Positions 25,347 to 34,591 of a DNA stretch of 64,000 nucleotides are shown here, piece by piece. Source of the DNA: Eubacteriales bacterium (GTDB lineage Bacteria; Bacillota; Clostridia; Peptostreptococcales; Anaerovoracaceae); assembly GCA_029009055.1 (NCBI GenBank), contig JAQXJR010000001.1, forward strand, positions 80,712 through 144,711. The letters are read 5' to 3'. Each line of letters begins with the position of its first letter. Position 1 is the stretch's first letter. Position numbers and translations under genes: made by a program. Below the pieces are notes generated by a model. The model was given only the letters and a program-made list of their open reading frames with translations. It was not told the DNA's origin and did no database searches.

Positions 25347-26594
25347 TTATTTAGAGGACGCTTGCTTAGTAGAAGAAGACGATGATGACGAAGAGTCTGA
25401 TGTCGACTTCTTCTTAGTCGATTTCTTCTTATTGCTCTTAAATCCGTTTATAGTCGTTTCGTCTGACGCGTTATACATGTCAGAGTTCGTATCTATAGCC
25501 GCCATATTTCCGGCGACAGATGTTATGTAATTCGAGATCTCCTGGCAGGAATCAGATACCTGATAATCCTTCTGCCCGAAAGCCTGCCTATGCAGCTTCT
25601 TCGTGTTGGCAGCCAGGTCGCTCGGGAACACGTACGATATGCCGTTTATATATCCCGTGTGGACCTCATAAGGGAAGCCTATGCTGCCGTTGAATTTATA
25701 CTTAGTGACCTTCTGAGCGAGTGCCATGATATCGTCATCAGACAGGTTAGTCTCACACTGGCTGGTCCCTAACTTCATGACAGCCGCCAGCTCTGAGACA
25801 CTGGCCTTCTTAAGCTTATTAGTGACCTTCTGGATAACGACCCTCATCCTGTTCGTGCGCTTGAAGTCGTCTCCTACACCCTTTCTGATACGACCGTAGG
25901 AAACAGCCTGGCATCCCGTCAGGGTCTGCTTTCCCGGTTTCTTCACCAGCTTATACTGGCTGCGTTTCCTTCCGATTATATGAGCGGTCTCCCTCGTATA
26001 TTTATTAAGCTGATATATCTCGGACTGGTCGACATTCACTTCGATTCCGCCCAGTTCGTCCACGACGTCAGCCACCAGCTTGAAGTTGAATATGACATAC
26101 TTCTTTATATTCAGATCCATAGCCTGGTTAAGGGACTTAAGCGTAGTGGCCGGACTGTCTCCTAAGGCCATGGCGCTGTTTATCTTACTGTATGTAGACG
26201 TATCGCCTATCTTAAGATATGTGTCTCTGAATACTGAGATCAGGTTCACCTTACCCGTGCTTTCCTGGATGCTGACTATGACTATACAGTCAGTATTGCT
26301 GGCGTTCAGGGTCTTCTTACTCATGTCCCTGGCGTCTACTCCCAGGAGGACTATATTGGCGTAGCCGTTAACGTCCACGATAGAGAGCTTCTTCTCATCT
26401 ATCTCCGTGCGCTTAACCTTATGAATCTGGCTCTTCAGGTAATCCTTCATAGCCATATATCCCGTAGCGCCCGTGGCGACTATGAGGGCTAGTACCAGGC
26501 AGAGCACCTTCTGCCAGGTCTTGAACCTGGATTTCTTCTTTTTGATTGGGTTGCCTTCCTCATCGTAGAGTTTCTTATATTTCTTGCTTCGCAT
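25347..26594 (-). CDS. LytR-CpsA-Psr (LCP) family wall-polymer ligase
   Basis: The 415-residue protein has a basic N-terminus, a membrane helix at about residues 29-48 and an extracytoplasmic LCP domain. Its signature parts are NIVLLGVDARD, DCIVIVSI, SVFRDTYLKI, YSKINSAMALGD and SYGRIRKGVGDDFKRTNRM, with the Arg and Asp residues that hold the polyprenyl pyrophosphate. LCP enzymes move teichoic acid or capsule polymers from undecaprenyl phosphate to peptidoglycan. The tail is a Lys/Ser stretch (KKKSTKKKST, then a serine run). The neighbouring TagGH and TagF-like genes fit wall teichoic acid assembly. Confidence 0.92.
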   Translation of the reverse strand: MRSKKYKKLYDEEGNPIKKKKSRFKTWQKVLCLVLALIVATGATGYMAMKDYLKSQIHKVKRTEIDEKKLSIVDVNGYANIVLLGVDARDMSKKTLNASNTDCIVIVSIQESTGKVNLISVFRDTYLKIGDTSTYSKINSAMALGDSPATTLKSLNQAMDLNIKKYVIFNFKLVADVVDELGGIEVNVDQSEIYQLNKYTRETAHIIGRKRSQYKLVKKPGKQTLTGCQAVSYGRIRKGVGDDFKRTNRMRVVIQKVTNKLKKASVSELAAVMKLGTSQCETNLSDDDIMALAQKVTKYKFNGSIGFPYEVHTGYINGISYVFPSDLAANTKKLHRQAFGQKDYQVSDSCQEISNYITSVAGNMAAIDTNSDMYNASDETTINGFKSNKKKSTKKKSTSDSSSSSSSSTKQASSK

Positions 26595-26728
26595 AACCGG
26601 CTCCTTCTCATGTGCCGGGCCCCGGAGGACCCTGGCGCCTTATGCTGTCTTTAGCGGAAACTTATATATTCGTGGAACGCGGTATGCCGCATTTCCCTTT
26701 GCTAAATAAAATAATGAAAGAACGCGCC

Positions 26729-27607
26729 CTAGAACAGTCTCTCGCGGCTCTTCTTCCTTCTTCTCATTATGTCTTCCTCTTCTACCATCTTATTATAGAA
26801 GTCGACAGCCTGGTCTATGTCGCCGTCGAAGCGGATACTGCCCTTACGCATGACTATGCCGCGGGTGCAGAATTCCTGAGCTACTTTAGTAGAATGGGTC
26901 ACGAACAGGAACGTCACCTCGTTATTGGCTATGAGTTCCTTTACCTTCTTAAGGCACTTCTTCCTGAACGATACGTCTCCCACGCTCAGGGCCTCATCTA
27001 CTATGAGGATCTCAGGATCTATGTTTACGTTTATAGCGAAACCGAGCCTGGCTTTCATTCCGGATGAATATGTCCTTACCGGCTGGTCCATGTAATCTCC
27101 GAGCTCAGCGAAGGCTTCCACTACCGGCTCCAGCTTCTTCACTTCTTCCGGCTTCATGCCCATGAGCTGGCCTCTGAAATATATGTTCTCCCTGCCCGTG
27201 AACTCAGGGTCGAAACCGGCTGTGAGCTCGAGAAGAGCGCTGACGCGACCCTTGACCTCTACCTTACCTACTGTCGGGTATGTTACGCCCGTCACCATCT
27301 TCAGCAGTGTAGACTTACCGGCTCCGTTCCTTCCGAACAGGGCTACGGCTTCTCCCCTATGGATCTTAGCGGAGAAATTATTTATGGCGTTGCTGGTCTT
27401 ACACTGGATCCTCTTATTGAATACAGCCTTCAGCCTCTGCCTGTCATCCTTAAATAGTTTATATGTTTTCGTTATATGCTTAAACTCTATGACCACAGTC
27501 TCATCGGAGATCTCGACGTTCTCGTGAGCCTTACGGACTGACCTGGTGCCGTCCGCCGCCTGAGCCAGGGTCGTAGCGTTCTTTCTTTTCTTATCTTTAT
27601 TATCCAT
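26729..27607 (-). CDS. tagH: Teichoic acid exporter ATP-binding protein TagH-like
   Basis: A 292-residue ABC ATPase of the polysaccharide/teichoic acid export type. Walker A is LFGRNGAGKSTLL near residue 97, the signature is TYSSGMKARLGFAI near 186 and Walker B is ILIVDEALSVGD near 207. Long N- and C-terminal flanks are usual for O-antigen and teichoic acid exporters, though the extended C-terminal part of Bacillus TagH is missing. It lies ten bases downstream of its permease gene. Confidence 0.9.
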   Translation of the reverse strand: MDNKDKKRKNATTLAQAADGTRSVRKAHENVEISDETVVIEFKHITKTYKLFKDDRQRLKAVFNKRIQCKTSNAINNFSAKIHRGEAVALFGRNGAGKSTLLKMVTGVTYPTVGKVEVKGRVSALLELTAGFDPEFTGRENIYFRGQLMGMKPEEVKKLEPVVEAFAELGDYMDQPVRTYSSGMKARLGFAINVNIDPEILIVDEALSVGDVSFRKKCLKKVKELIANNEVTFLFVTHSTKVAQEFCTRGIVMRKGSIRFDGDIDQAVDFYNKMVEEEDIMRRRKKSRERLF

Positions 27608-27617
27608 ATATGTGACC

Positions 27618-28424
27618 TTACAGTACGTCAGGGATGTCCTTCACCAGCTTCTTATATGCCCAGCAGGCCATGATGGTCATGATCACGAGCAGTATGCAGT
27701 AGTTCCTTAACTGGTGCGGGAACTCCCAGAACCACTTATGATATATGAGGGTGTATCTGAAACCGTTGCAGATGATGGTTACAGGGTTTATCATCAGGAC
27801 CCTTCTGATCCAGATGTTGCTGATATCCGTAGCGTCATACACAATTCCGGAAAGCCAGAAAAGGGCTGTCGTAAGGGACTTAACTAAGTTCAGGAAGTCC
27901 ACGCTTATGGATGACAGCATGCTGGAGAATATAGCCCACATGTTGAAGAACAGGAGCATCATCAGCATGTAAAGCGGCAGCTGCAGCCAGTATATGCTTG
28001 GTGGGTATCCCATGACGCAGAATATGACCAGCATGATGGCTATCAGTATGCAGTTTACCAGGAAGGCGGATAAGTTCACGAAAGAAGGTATAGTATCTAC
28101 CGGGAACTTTATCCTGAGCACCAGGTATTTATACCGCCTTATGGCGCCGGCTCCTATAGTTATGGCGTCCTTCATGTAGAACCATGGTATCATGCCGGAT
28201 ATGAACCAGAGGAACCACGGGTAGCCCGCGACAGGCTTACCATGCCTTAAACCGATAGAGAAAGCGAACCAGTACACGAAAATCGTGATGCCCGGCTTTA
28301 TTAGAGCCCAGGCCCAGCCGAACGCGGCTCCCCTATATGTTTTTACTATATCAGTCCTGGCCAGCTTAGCTATCTGCCTGCGGCCGTTGATATGGTCACT
28401 GAGTATTTCTTTAAATGTATTCAA
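27618..28424 (-). CDS. tagG: Teichoic acid ABC exporter permease TagG-like
   Basis: A 268-residue ABC-2 type permease with about six membrane segments (for example near 65-85, 110-135, 145-165, 175-195 and 235-255). The N-terminal ARTDIVKTYRGAAFGWAWALIKPGI is a characteristic amphipathic stretch of polysaccharide exporters. With TagH it would flip undecaprenyl-linked teichoic acid across the membrane. It is transcribed first in the pair. Confidence 0.9.
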   Translation of the reverse strand: MNTFKEILSDHINGRRQIAKLARTDIVKTYRGAAFGWAWALIKPGITIFVYWFAFSIGLRHGKPVAGYPWFLWFISGMIPWFYMKDAITIGAGAIRRYKYLVLRIKFPVDTIPSFVNLSAFLVNCILIAIMLVIFCVMGYPPSIYWLQLPLYMLMMLLFFNMWAIFSSMLSSISVDFLNLVKSLTTALFWLSGIVYDATDISNIWIRRVLMINPVTIICNGFRYTLIYHKWFWEFPHQLRNYCILLVIMTIMACWAYKKLVKDIPDVL

Positions 28425-28572
28425 AATTTTCCTCCGAGGGGCGGAAATGGAGCTGATATTCGAAAAAAGCCCTTAATTCCTTAAAACTTATTCAGAAAAT
28501 GTCATGGACATACCATTACAAATAAGGAATTTTATCATATCGAGCCGGCATTTTCAAGCTGACCGCCCTTCG

Positions 28573-29265
28573 TCACTCGCCCACCTCCTTCAGGAGCGCT
28601 TCTCCTATGACCATATCCGATTGATACGTGATCTTAATATTGGTCTCTTCTCCCATGATCAGGCTTATCTCGTCTCCTGCCAGCAGGAAGACTTTCACCG
28701 CGTCCGTCATGACGCTCTTCTGCTCTTCTGTGAGCTTCTCATATATGTTCCTGAACCTAAGCGCCCGGAAGCTTTGCGGCGTCTGCGTTCTGTAAAGCTC
28801 AGACCTATCAGGGATCTGCGATACAGTAGCTCCGTCTTTGCTAACTACTATGGTATCTGTCGAAGGTACGACCGTGTCAGCCACGAGACCCGACCTGGCA
28901 ACACGTATATTCTCCTCTATCACGCGCTCTGTCACGAATGGCCTCGCCCCGTCATGAGTCACGACCACGGTCTCCTCGTCCATGCCATATTTCTCATCTA
29001 TATGGTTTATGGCATTCAGCAAAGACCCGTTCCTGTCTTCTCCCCCTGGGACGACGTCCACGTCCGGTCCCAGTAAAGCCTGTGTCTTCCCGACCCAGCC
29101 ATCCGGCGCTGTCACGACTACTTTATCTATGTTCCCGCAAAGCCCGAACTTAGACACGGTCCTCTGGATTATGGTCTCGCCTCCTAGCTTGAGGAACTGT
29201 TTCGGCATATCGCCGTTTCCCATCCTCCGTCCGATGCCGCCGCTTAGCACTACCCCGAATATCAT
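28573..29265 (-). CDS. Polyol-phosphate/MEP cytidylyltransferase (IspD/TarI family)
   Basis: A 230-residue nucleotidyltransferase. The nucleotide-binding VLSGGIGRRMG, the Lys-bearing MPKQFLKLGG, VVTHDGARPFV and TQTPQSFRA are all present. IspD makes CDP-methylerythritol; TarI makes CDP-ribitol. The motifs alone do not separate the two. Placement beside TagGH, LCP and a TagF-like gene favours a polyol donor for wall polymer, but IspD cannot be excluded. The start was moved from 29283 to the ATG at 29265, which has GGAGG seven bases upstream; MSQEAS of the ORF track lies over that ribosome binding site. Confidence 0.82.
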   Translation of the reverse strand: MIFGVVLSGGIGRRMGNGDMPKQFLKLGGETIIQRTVSKFGLCGNIDKVVVTAPDGWVGKTQALLGPDVDVVPGGEDRNGSLLNAINHIDEKYGMDEETVVVTHDGARPFVTERVIEENIRVARSGLVADTVVPSTDTIVVSKDGATVSQIPDRSELYRTQTPQSFRALRFRNIYEKLTEEQKSVMTDAVKVFLLAGDEISLIMGEETNIKITYQSDMVIGEALLKEVGE

Positions 29266-29376
29266 AGACGCCTCCTGACTCACAAAACACTTAAATATTA
29301 ATATTATACCTTTTATATGTGAAACTTTGTGAGGTTATAGTAAAATATAAGTCAATAGTAAAGGAGATAATAATAA

Positions 29377-30030
29377 ATGAATAAGCTGATATTAGCGTCC
29401 GGGTCGCCGAGGAGACGGGAGATCCTGGAGAAGAATGGATATAAGCCGGAGATAATGAAGATGGATGTGGATGAGACCCTGCCGGAGGGGATATCCTTCC
29501 GTGACGCTGTCATGTTCCTATCGCTTAAGAAGGGGCTCGCAGCTGAGGAAGCTCTGAAGTCCGCTGATACGAACGCGAGCACCGATGCTGCCCGCCCGGA
29601 TCTCAGCGATTCTAACGCGAGCGCTGCTGACGCGAGCTCGGGCGACCGTTTTCTCATTCTGTCCGCTGATACCGTAGTATATAAGGACGGCATACTGGGG
29701 AAGCCTCACGACGATGACGAGGCGTTCGACATGCTGGCCAGAATCAGGAATACCAGTCATTACGTGGCGACAGGAGTCACCCTTCTCTCTTCAGACAGGA
29801 AGATCAGAAGGACTCTTTGCGATGTTACGGAAGTAATCTGCGGTGATTATACAGATGAGTGGATCCGCGAATACATAGCCACAGGAGAACCTGCGGATAA
29901 GGCGGGAGCCTACGCCATCCAGGGCGGCTTCGGAGTTAACATAGATCACTTCGATGGCGACTACGAGAACGTGGTCGGTCTGCCATTCTACAGGATAAAA
30001 GAAACGCTGGAAGGGTTCTTCGCGGAATAA
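29377..30030 (+). CDS. maf: Maf-like nucleotide pyrophosphatase (septum formation inhibitor family)
   Basis: Maf proteins hydrolyse non-canonical or canonical NTPs to NMPs and affect septation. The 217-residue protein has the family start LILASGSPRRREIL, DVDETLP, LSADTVVYKDGILGKP and the C-terminal YAIQGGFGVNIDHFDGDYENVVGLP. Between about residues 65 and 95 there is an Ala/Ser/Asp/Asn-rich insert (TNASTDAARPDLSDSNASAA) that is absent from ordinary Maf proteins of about 190 residues. AAAGGAG lies about ten bases before the ATG. It is read divergently from the cytidylyltransferase gene. Confidence 0.92.
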   Translation: MNKLILASGSPRRREILEKNGYKPEIMKMDVDETLPEGISFRDAVMFLSLKKGLAAEEALKSADTNASTDAARPDLSDSNASAADASSGDRFLILSADTVVYKDGILGKPHDDDEAFDMLARIRNTSHYVATGVTLLSSDRKIRRTLCDVTEVICGDYTDEWIREYIATGEPADKAGAYAIQGGFGVNIDHFDGDYENVVGLPFYRIKETLEGFFAE

Positions 30031-30057
30031 AGCCGATAGAATAGATTTATAGACGCT

Positions 30058-30112
30058 AAAAGGGATACCGCCGAGGCTTAACTGCCTCGTGATACCCCTT
30101 TTATTATTTTCT
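30058..30112. terminator. Bidirectional intrinsic terminator
   Basis: AAAAGGGATACCGCCGAGGC and GCCTCGTGATACCCCTTTT form a stem of about 16 bp with one bulge, flanked by A on one side and TTTTATTATTTT on the other. It serves the convergent maf and 2-hydroxyacid dehydrogenase genes. Confidence 0.85.
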
Positions 30113-30129
30113 AAATGTTATCCGAAGCC

Positions 30130-31071
30130 CTACAGTATCACGTTCTGCTGGTTTCCTTCTATATATTTCTTCGCGTTATCGAAGACGATCTTAGCCCTCT
30201 TCACCATGGCCTGATCGGAAGCGAAGGCCACATGCGGAGTAAGAACGGTGTGCTTAGCTGTGAGCAGAGGATGGTCAGCTGGAATAGGAGGCTCCATCTC
30301 GAATACATCTACGCAGGCTCCCCTGATAGCGTCAGAGTTGAGGGCGTCCGCTAAGGCCTGGCTGTCTACGATAGGTCCTCTGGCCAGATTTATGAGGACA
30401 GCGTTCTTCTTCATCATGCCTATGCGGTCAGCGTTTATCAGTCCCTTAGTCTCAGCGTTAGAAGGAATGTGGATTGAAACGACATCGCTCTCCTTCATGA
30501 GCTCGTCCAGGCCGACATATGTCACGCCCGGGAGGTCTTTCACCGTGCGGCTGTAAGCTAAGACCCTGCAGCCGAAGGCATTCGCTATCTCAGCGACTTT
30601 GCTCCCTATAGCGCCCGTTCCGATGACGCCGAATGTCAGACCCTCGAGTTCAGGACCGATGAGCCCGTCCTTAGTCCCGCCGTTTCTTACAGCCTCATCG
30701 CAGGCAGCTATGTTCCTGTTCAGCGATATCAGCATGCCGAAAACGAGTTCGCTCACAGCAGCCGTGGAGTAGCCGGCGCAGTTGCTGACCTTAAGGCCCG
30801 CTTCCTTAGCCGCGTCCAGGTCCACATGATCCACGCCCGTGAACGCTACGTCCAGGAATTTACAATCTTCCATGCCGCGGATAGCCTCCCCCGACAAAGG
30901 CTGATTGGCTATAGCCACGATCTCGGCGCCCTTTGCTCTTTCTATCTTCTCAGCGTCGGAATCCGCCCTGGCTCCGAAATACTCTACTTCCACGCCCGGC
31001 AGCATCTCCTCGGCCATATTCATTATCTCGTCCTCCGGAACCCCGAGCGGCTCCAAAATCACCATCTTCAT
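30130..31071 (-). CDS. D-isomer-specific 2-hydroxyacid dehydrogenase
   Basis: A 313-residue NAD-dependent enzyme. The nucleotide-binding loop GVIGTGAIGSKVA lies near residue 150. The catalytic triad is R (INLARGPIVD, near 235), E (FEMEPP, near 265) and H (LTPHVAFA, near 290). The substrate is unclear: hydroxypyruvate, D-lactate and bulkier 2-keto acids are all used by this family, and the protein resembles the glycerate/phosphoglycerate-like branch. The start was moved to the ATG at 31071 with GGAGGG eight bases upstream; the longer ORF in the track reads through intergenic sequence. Confidence 0.88.
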   Translation of the reverse strand: MKMVILEPLGVPEDEIMNMAEEMLPGVEVEYFGARADSDAEKIERAKGAEIVAIANQPLSGEAIRGMEDCKFLDVAFTGVDHVDLDAAKEAGLKVSNCAGYSTAAVSELVFGMLISLNRNIAACDEAVRNGGTKDGLIGPELEGLTFGVIGTGAIGSKVAEIANAFGCRVLAYSRTVKDLPGVTYVGLDELMKESDVVSIHIPSNAETKGLINADRIGMMKKNAVLINLARGPIVDSQALADALNSDAIRGACVDVFEMEPPIPADHPLLTAKHTVLTPHVAFASDQAMVKRAKIVFDNAKKYIEGNQQNVIL

Positions 31072-31163
31072 ATCTCGTACCCTCCTTCTGGTTTTTCCTT
31101 CCTCCATTTTAGCAAATCCCGCCCGCGCCGCCACATTCTATGCGCGATTTTCAGCAAAAATAC

Positions 31164-31193
31164 AAAAAAGACCGGCAGCTTACGCCGCCGGCA
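31164..31193 (-). terminator. Intrinsic terminator of the bcd-etfBA operon
   Basis: On the minus strand GCCGGCGGC-GTAA-GCTGCCGGTC forms the stem, followed by TTTTTTG. It lies about 55 bases past the etfA stop. Confidence 0.85.
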
Positions 31194-31247
31194 ATATCAC
31201 GCAGCCCCGAAATAGGGGGGACTCGCGCGTTCATGCTTTATAAAGGA

Positions 31248-32363
31248 CTATGCCTCTTCTGGATGAGCCTCGTTAAAGAGTTCCTCAGCCTTATCCCATT
31301 CAGCGATGATCTGTGGGATGACCTTATAGAGGTCTCCTACGATACCGAAGTCCGCAACTTCGAAGATAGGAGCGTCAGGATCCTTATTGATAGCTACGAT
31401 GATGTCAGAGTTCTGCATTCCAGCCAGGTGCTGAATAGCTCCGGAAATACCGCAAGCGAAGTAAACCTTAGGCTTTACAGTTGTTCCTGTCTGTCCTACC
31501 TGGTGTGACTGATCGATCCATCCGGAATCTACAGCGGCACGGGAAGCTCCAACTACTCCGCCGACCTTATCAGCGAATTCCTGGATGAGCTTGAATCCGG
31601 AAGCGTCTCCGAGTCCACGTCCACCGGAGCAGATGATATCAGCGTCTGTCAGGGATACCATTTCCTTAGCGGATCTAACGATATCTACGATCTTAGTTCT
31701 GATGTCATCCTCTGTGAGGTTAACGTTCAGCTTAGTAACCTTACCTGTCTTACCAGCTTCTCTCTCGAGCTTCTGCATAACGCCAGGTCTTACTGTAGCC
31801 ATCTGAGGTCTCGTAGTCGGGCAGATGATAGTAGCCATCAGGTTACCACCGAATGCAGGACGAGTCATCTTCAGACCCTTATCTGTGCTGTTAGGGTCGA
31901 GGTTGCTCGTGTTAAGAGTCGTCTTCTCGTTAGCGAACTTAATGTACTTAGCGAGGCTTACGTCCAGGTGTGTGCAGTCTGCTGTAAGTCCTGCGTTAGC
32001 TCTGGCCGCGATACGTGGGGCCAGGTCTCTTCCTACGTGAGTAGCTCCGTAGAGTACGATCTCAGGCTTAACTTCCTGGATAGCGTCGCTTATTACCTTA
32101 CAATAAGCGTCTGTTGTGTAGTTCTTAAGAAGCGGGTCAGCGAGTACATAAACCTCGTCAGCGCCATACTCGAAGCACTCAGGAGCCAGGTCAGCCACAC
32201 TGTCGTCACCAACGAGAACAGCGATAAGCTTCTCGTCAGAACCGATATCCTCAGCCAGTCTCTTACCTTCGCCGATAAGTTCGAGTGCTACGTTCATGAG
32301 TTTACCGTCACGAGACTCGGCATAAACCCAGATGTTTTTGTAATCCTCAAAATTAACTGCCAT
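31248..32363 (-). CDS. etfA: Electron transfer flavoprotein subunit alpha
   Basis: A 371-residue EtfA. The C-terminal FAD domain shows [34 protein letters not shown] and [12 protein letters not shown], all part of the FAD site. The N-terminal domain is of the clostridial bifurcating type. With EtfB and the acyl-CoA dehydrogenase it would form a Bcd-EtfAB complex that uses NADH to reduce crotonyl-CoA and ferredoxin. It ends the operon and is followed by a strong terminator. Confidence 0.95.
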   Translation of the reverse strand: MAVNFEDYKNIWVYAESRDGKLMNVALELIGEGKRLAEDIGSDEKLIAVLVGDDSVADLAPECFEYGADEVYVLADPLLKNYTTDAYCKVISDAIQEVKPEIVLYGATHVGRDLAPRIAARANAGLTADCTHLDVSLAKYIKFANEKTTLNTSNLDPNSTDKGLKMTRPAFGGNLMATIICPTTRPQMATVRPGVMQKLEREAGKTGKVTKLNVNLTEDDIRTKIVDIVRSAKEMVSLTDADIICSGGRGLGDASGFKLIQEFADKVGGVVGASRAAVDSGWIDQSHQVGQTGTTVKPKVYFACGISGAIQHLAGMQNSDIIVAINKDPDAPIFEVADFGIVGDLYKVIPQIIAEWDKAEELFNEAHPEEA

Positions 32364-32379
32364 GTCTAACCTCCCCTAA

Positions 32380-33180
32380 CTAAATAACCTGCTTATACTT
32401 AAGACCGATCAGCAGATTGTCAGCCATTTCTTTCTCTGTGTCTCCCTCAACGGTTACACCCTTGCCCTTTGGCTTCGGTGTGAATGAACGGAATACGTTA
32501 GTCGGGGAAGCTTTAAGACCTACTGTAGTCTTATCTACCTGTACATCATCAGCGTTAACGACTTCGATCTTAGAATCAGGATCAGCGAAGATTCCGCCGA
32601 TGCTCATGTATCTCGGTGTGTTCAGTTCCTTAATGCATGTCAGCATGCATGGTGTATGAACTTCTACTACTTCATAGCCATCTTCGAGCTGTCTCTGAAC
32701 TGTGAATGTCTTCCTGTCCTCAGAGAGCTCGTACTCCTGAACATATGTTACCTGTGGGATACCCAGCTTCTCAGCGATCTGAGGTCCTACCTGAGCTGTA
32801 TCTCCATCGATAGCCTGACGTCCTCCGATGAGTACATCGAAGTCTCCGGCATACTTAATAGCTGCTGCTACAGCGTTAGAAGTAGCCCATGTATCTGATC
32901 CGCCTACCGCTCTGTCTGAGAGGAGGATTCCTCTGTCAGCGCCCATAGCGATAGCTTCTCTGAGCAGATCCTTAGCCTGAGGAGGTCCCATGCTGACTAC
33001 AGTAACTGTTACGTCGTCATACTTATCCTTAATCTCCAGAGCCATCTCCAGAGCGTTAGCGTCGTCCGGGTTCAGGATGCTAGGAACACCATCTCTGATA
33101 AGTGTACCGGTTTCAGGATTGATTCTGATAACGTTAGTATCAGGAACCTGTTTAGCGCACACGATAATCTTATATGCCAT
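32380..33180 (-). CDS. etfB: Electron transfer flavoprotein subunit beta
   Basis: A 266-residue EtfB, beginning MAYKIIVCAKQVPDTN. The middle NPDDANALEMAL and the GRQAIDGDTAQVGPQIAEKLG motif fit bifurcating EtfB, which carries an extra FAD instead of AMP. It sits between bcd and etfA with 21- and 16-base gaps, the usual order of the butyryl-CoA dehydrogenase operon, although crt, hbd and thl are not present here. Confidence 0.95.
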   Translation of the reverse strand: MAYKIIVCAKQVPDTNVIRINPETGTLIRDGVPSILNPDDANALEMALEIKDKYDDVTVTVVSMGPPQAKDLLREAIAMGADRGILLSDRAVGGSDTWATSNAVAAAIKYAGDFDVLIGGRQAIDGDTAQVGPQIAEKLGIPQVTYVQEYELSEDRKTFTVQRQLEDGYEVVEVHTPCMLTCIKELNTPRYMSIGGIFADPDSKIEVVNADDVQVDKTTVGLKASPTNVFRSFTPKPKGKGVTVEGDTEKEMADNLLIGLKYKQVI

Positions 33181-33201
33181 TTTCCATTTCCTCCTTCAAG
33201 C

Positions 33202-34344
33202 TTATTTACCAAGAACGTTAGCTGCGATGACCATCTTCTGAACTTCTGAAGTTCCTTCATAGATCTCTGTGATCTTCGCGTCTCTCATCATTCTCTCTAC
33301 AGGGTAGTCAGCTGTGTAACCATAACCACCGTGCAGCTGAACTGCCTTAGTCGTTACATACATAGCTGTCTCTGCAGCGGCAAGCTTACCCATAGCAGCG
33401 GATACAGCGTAGTTGTTTCCAGCGTCTTCATCACATGCTGCTTTATAAACGAGGTATCTGGCAGCTTCGATCTTCGTAGCCATAGTAGCGACTTCGAATC
33501 TCAGAGCCTCCATCTGTGAAAGCTTCATTCCGAACTGCTTTCTCTGGTTCATGTATTCAACTGTCTTAGCCAGAGCGCCTTCAGCGATTCCCAGTGCCTG
33601 GGAAGCGATTCCGATACGTCCGCCGTCCAGTGTGGACAGGGCTACGTTGAATCCCTTATTCAGCTTACCTAAGAGTCTGTCCTTAGGGATCCTGCAGTTC
33701 TGGAAGATAAGCTCTGTAGTTGAGGAGGCATGGATACCCATCTTATCCTCTGTCTTTCCGATAGAGAATCCAGGGTCGCCCTTTTCAACGATGAATGAGG
33801 AAATTCCGTGATTTCCCTTAGACTTATCTGTCATAGCCATAACCACGAATGTGTCAGCGTATCCACCGTTAGTGATGAAGCACTTAGATCCGTCGAGGAT
33901 CCACTCATCTCCATCGAGAGTAGCTCTGGTCTGCTGTCCGGCAGCGTCTGTTCCAGCGCCCGGCTCTGTGAGTCCGAACGCGCCGAGTTTCTTTCCTGAA
34001 AGAAGGTCAGGCAGGTACTTCATCTTCTGCTCTTCTGTACCATACTTATAGATAGGCCAGCAGCAAAGAGATGTATGAGCAGATACGATTACAGCTGTAG
34101 AAGCGCATACCTTAGCGAGCTCTTCTACTGTGATAGCGTATGAAAGCTCGTCTCCGCCAGCTCCGCCGTACTTAGTAGGGAATGGAATGCCCATCATACC
34201 GTATTTAGCCATCTTCTCAACTGTCTCGACAGGGAATCTGTGCTCCTTATCGATGTCTTTCGCGATCGGCTCAACTTCGGTAGCGGCAAACTCACTTACC
34301 ATCTTCCTTACGAATTCCTGTTCCTTCGTTAGTTGAAAGTCCAT
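33202..34344 (-). CDS. bcd: Acyl-CoA dehydrogenase, probably butyryl-CoA dehydrogenase
   Basis: A 380-residue FAD enzyme. The catalytic base is the Glu of ITEIYEGTSEVQKMVIA near residue 365. FAD-binding LTEPGAGTDAAG and CFITNGGYADTFVVMA are intact, and the length is typical of short-chain enzymes. Co-transcription with etfB and etfA supports crotonyl-CoA reduction in butyrate-type fermentation or amino-acid fermentation. Substrate chain length is inferred from context, not from the sequence alone. Confidence 0.92.
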   Translation of the reverse strand: MDFQLTKEQEFVRKMVSEFAATEVEPIAKDIDKEHRFPVETVEKMAKYGMMGIPFPTKYGGAGGDELSYAITVEELAKVCASTAVIVSAHTSLCCWPIYKYGTEEQKMKYLPDLLSGKKLGAFGLTEPGAGTDAAGQQTRATLDGDEWILDGSKCFITNGGYADTFVVMAMTDKSKGNHGISSFIVEKGDPGFSIGKTEDKMGIHASSTTELIFQNCRIPKDRLLGKLNKGFNVALSTLDGGRIGIASQALGIAEGALAKTVEYMNQRKQFGMKLSQMEALRFEVATMATKIEAARYLVYKAACDEDAGNNYAVSAAMGKLAAAETAMYVTTKAVQLHGGYGYTADYPVERMMRDAKITEIYEGTSEVQKMVIAANVLGK

Positions 34345-34367
34345 GTAAAAGCCTCCTTAACTAATAT

Positions 34368-34373
34368 ATTATA
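34368..34373 (-). promoter_or_regulatory. Likely -10 box of bcd-etfBA
   Basis: TATAAT read on the minus strand, 24 bases upstream of the bcd ATG, with AAGGAGG in between. No good -35 is spaced correctly. TTGACA about 85 bases further upstream (near 34470) may belong to a second promoter. Confidence 0.4.
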
Positions 34374-34591
34374 CAAATCATTTTACAGCCACGTATCGAA
34401 TACTTACGCAAAGCAAATCATTACGGCACTGCTTGTTTGCACTAAGCTGACAATAGGTTGTGAAAACTGTGTCAAACTTACTATCTATAAGTAAAGCACA
34501 AATAGTGATTTTTCGCAAGTCATTTCACCCTGTTTCGGGGGTCTAAAAAGTGCATTTTTAAAAGTATACAAAAAATCGCCAAACCATTCTG

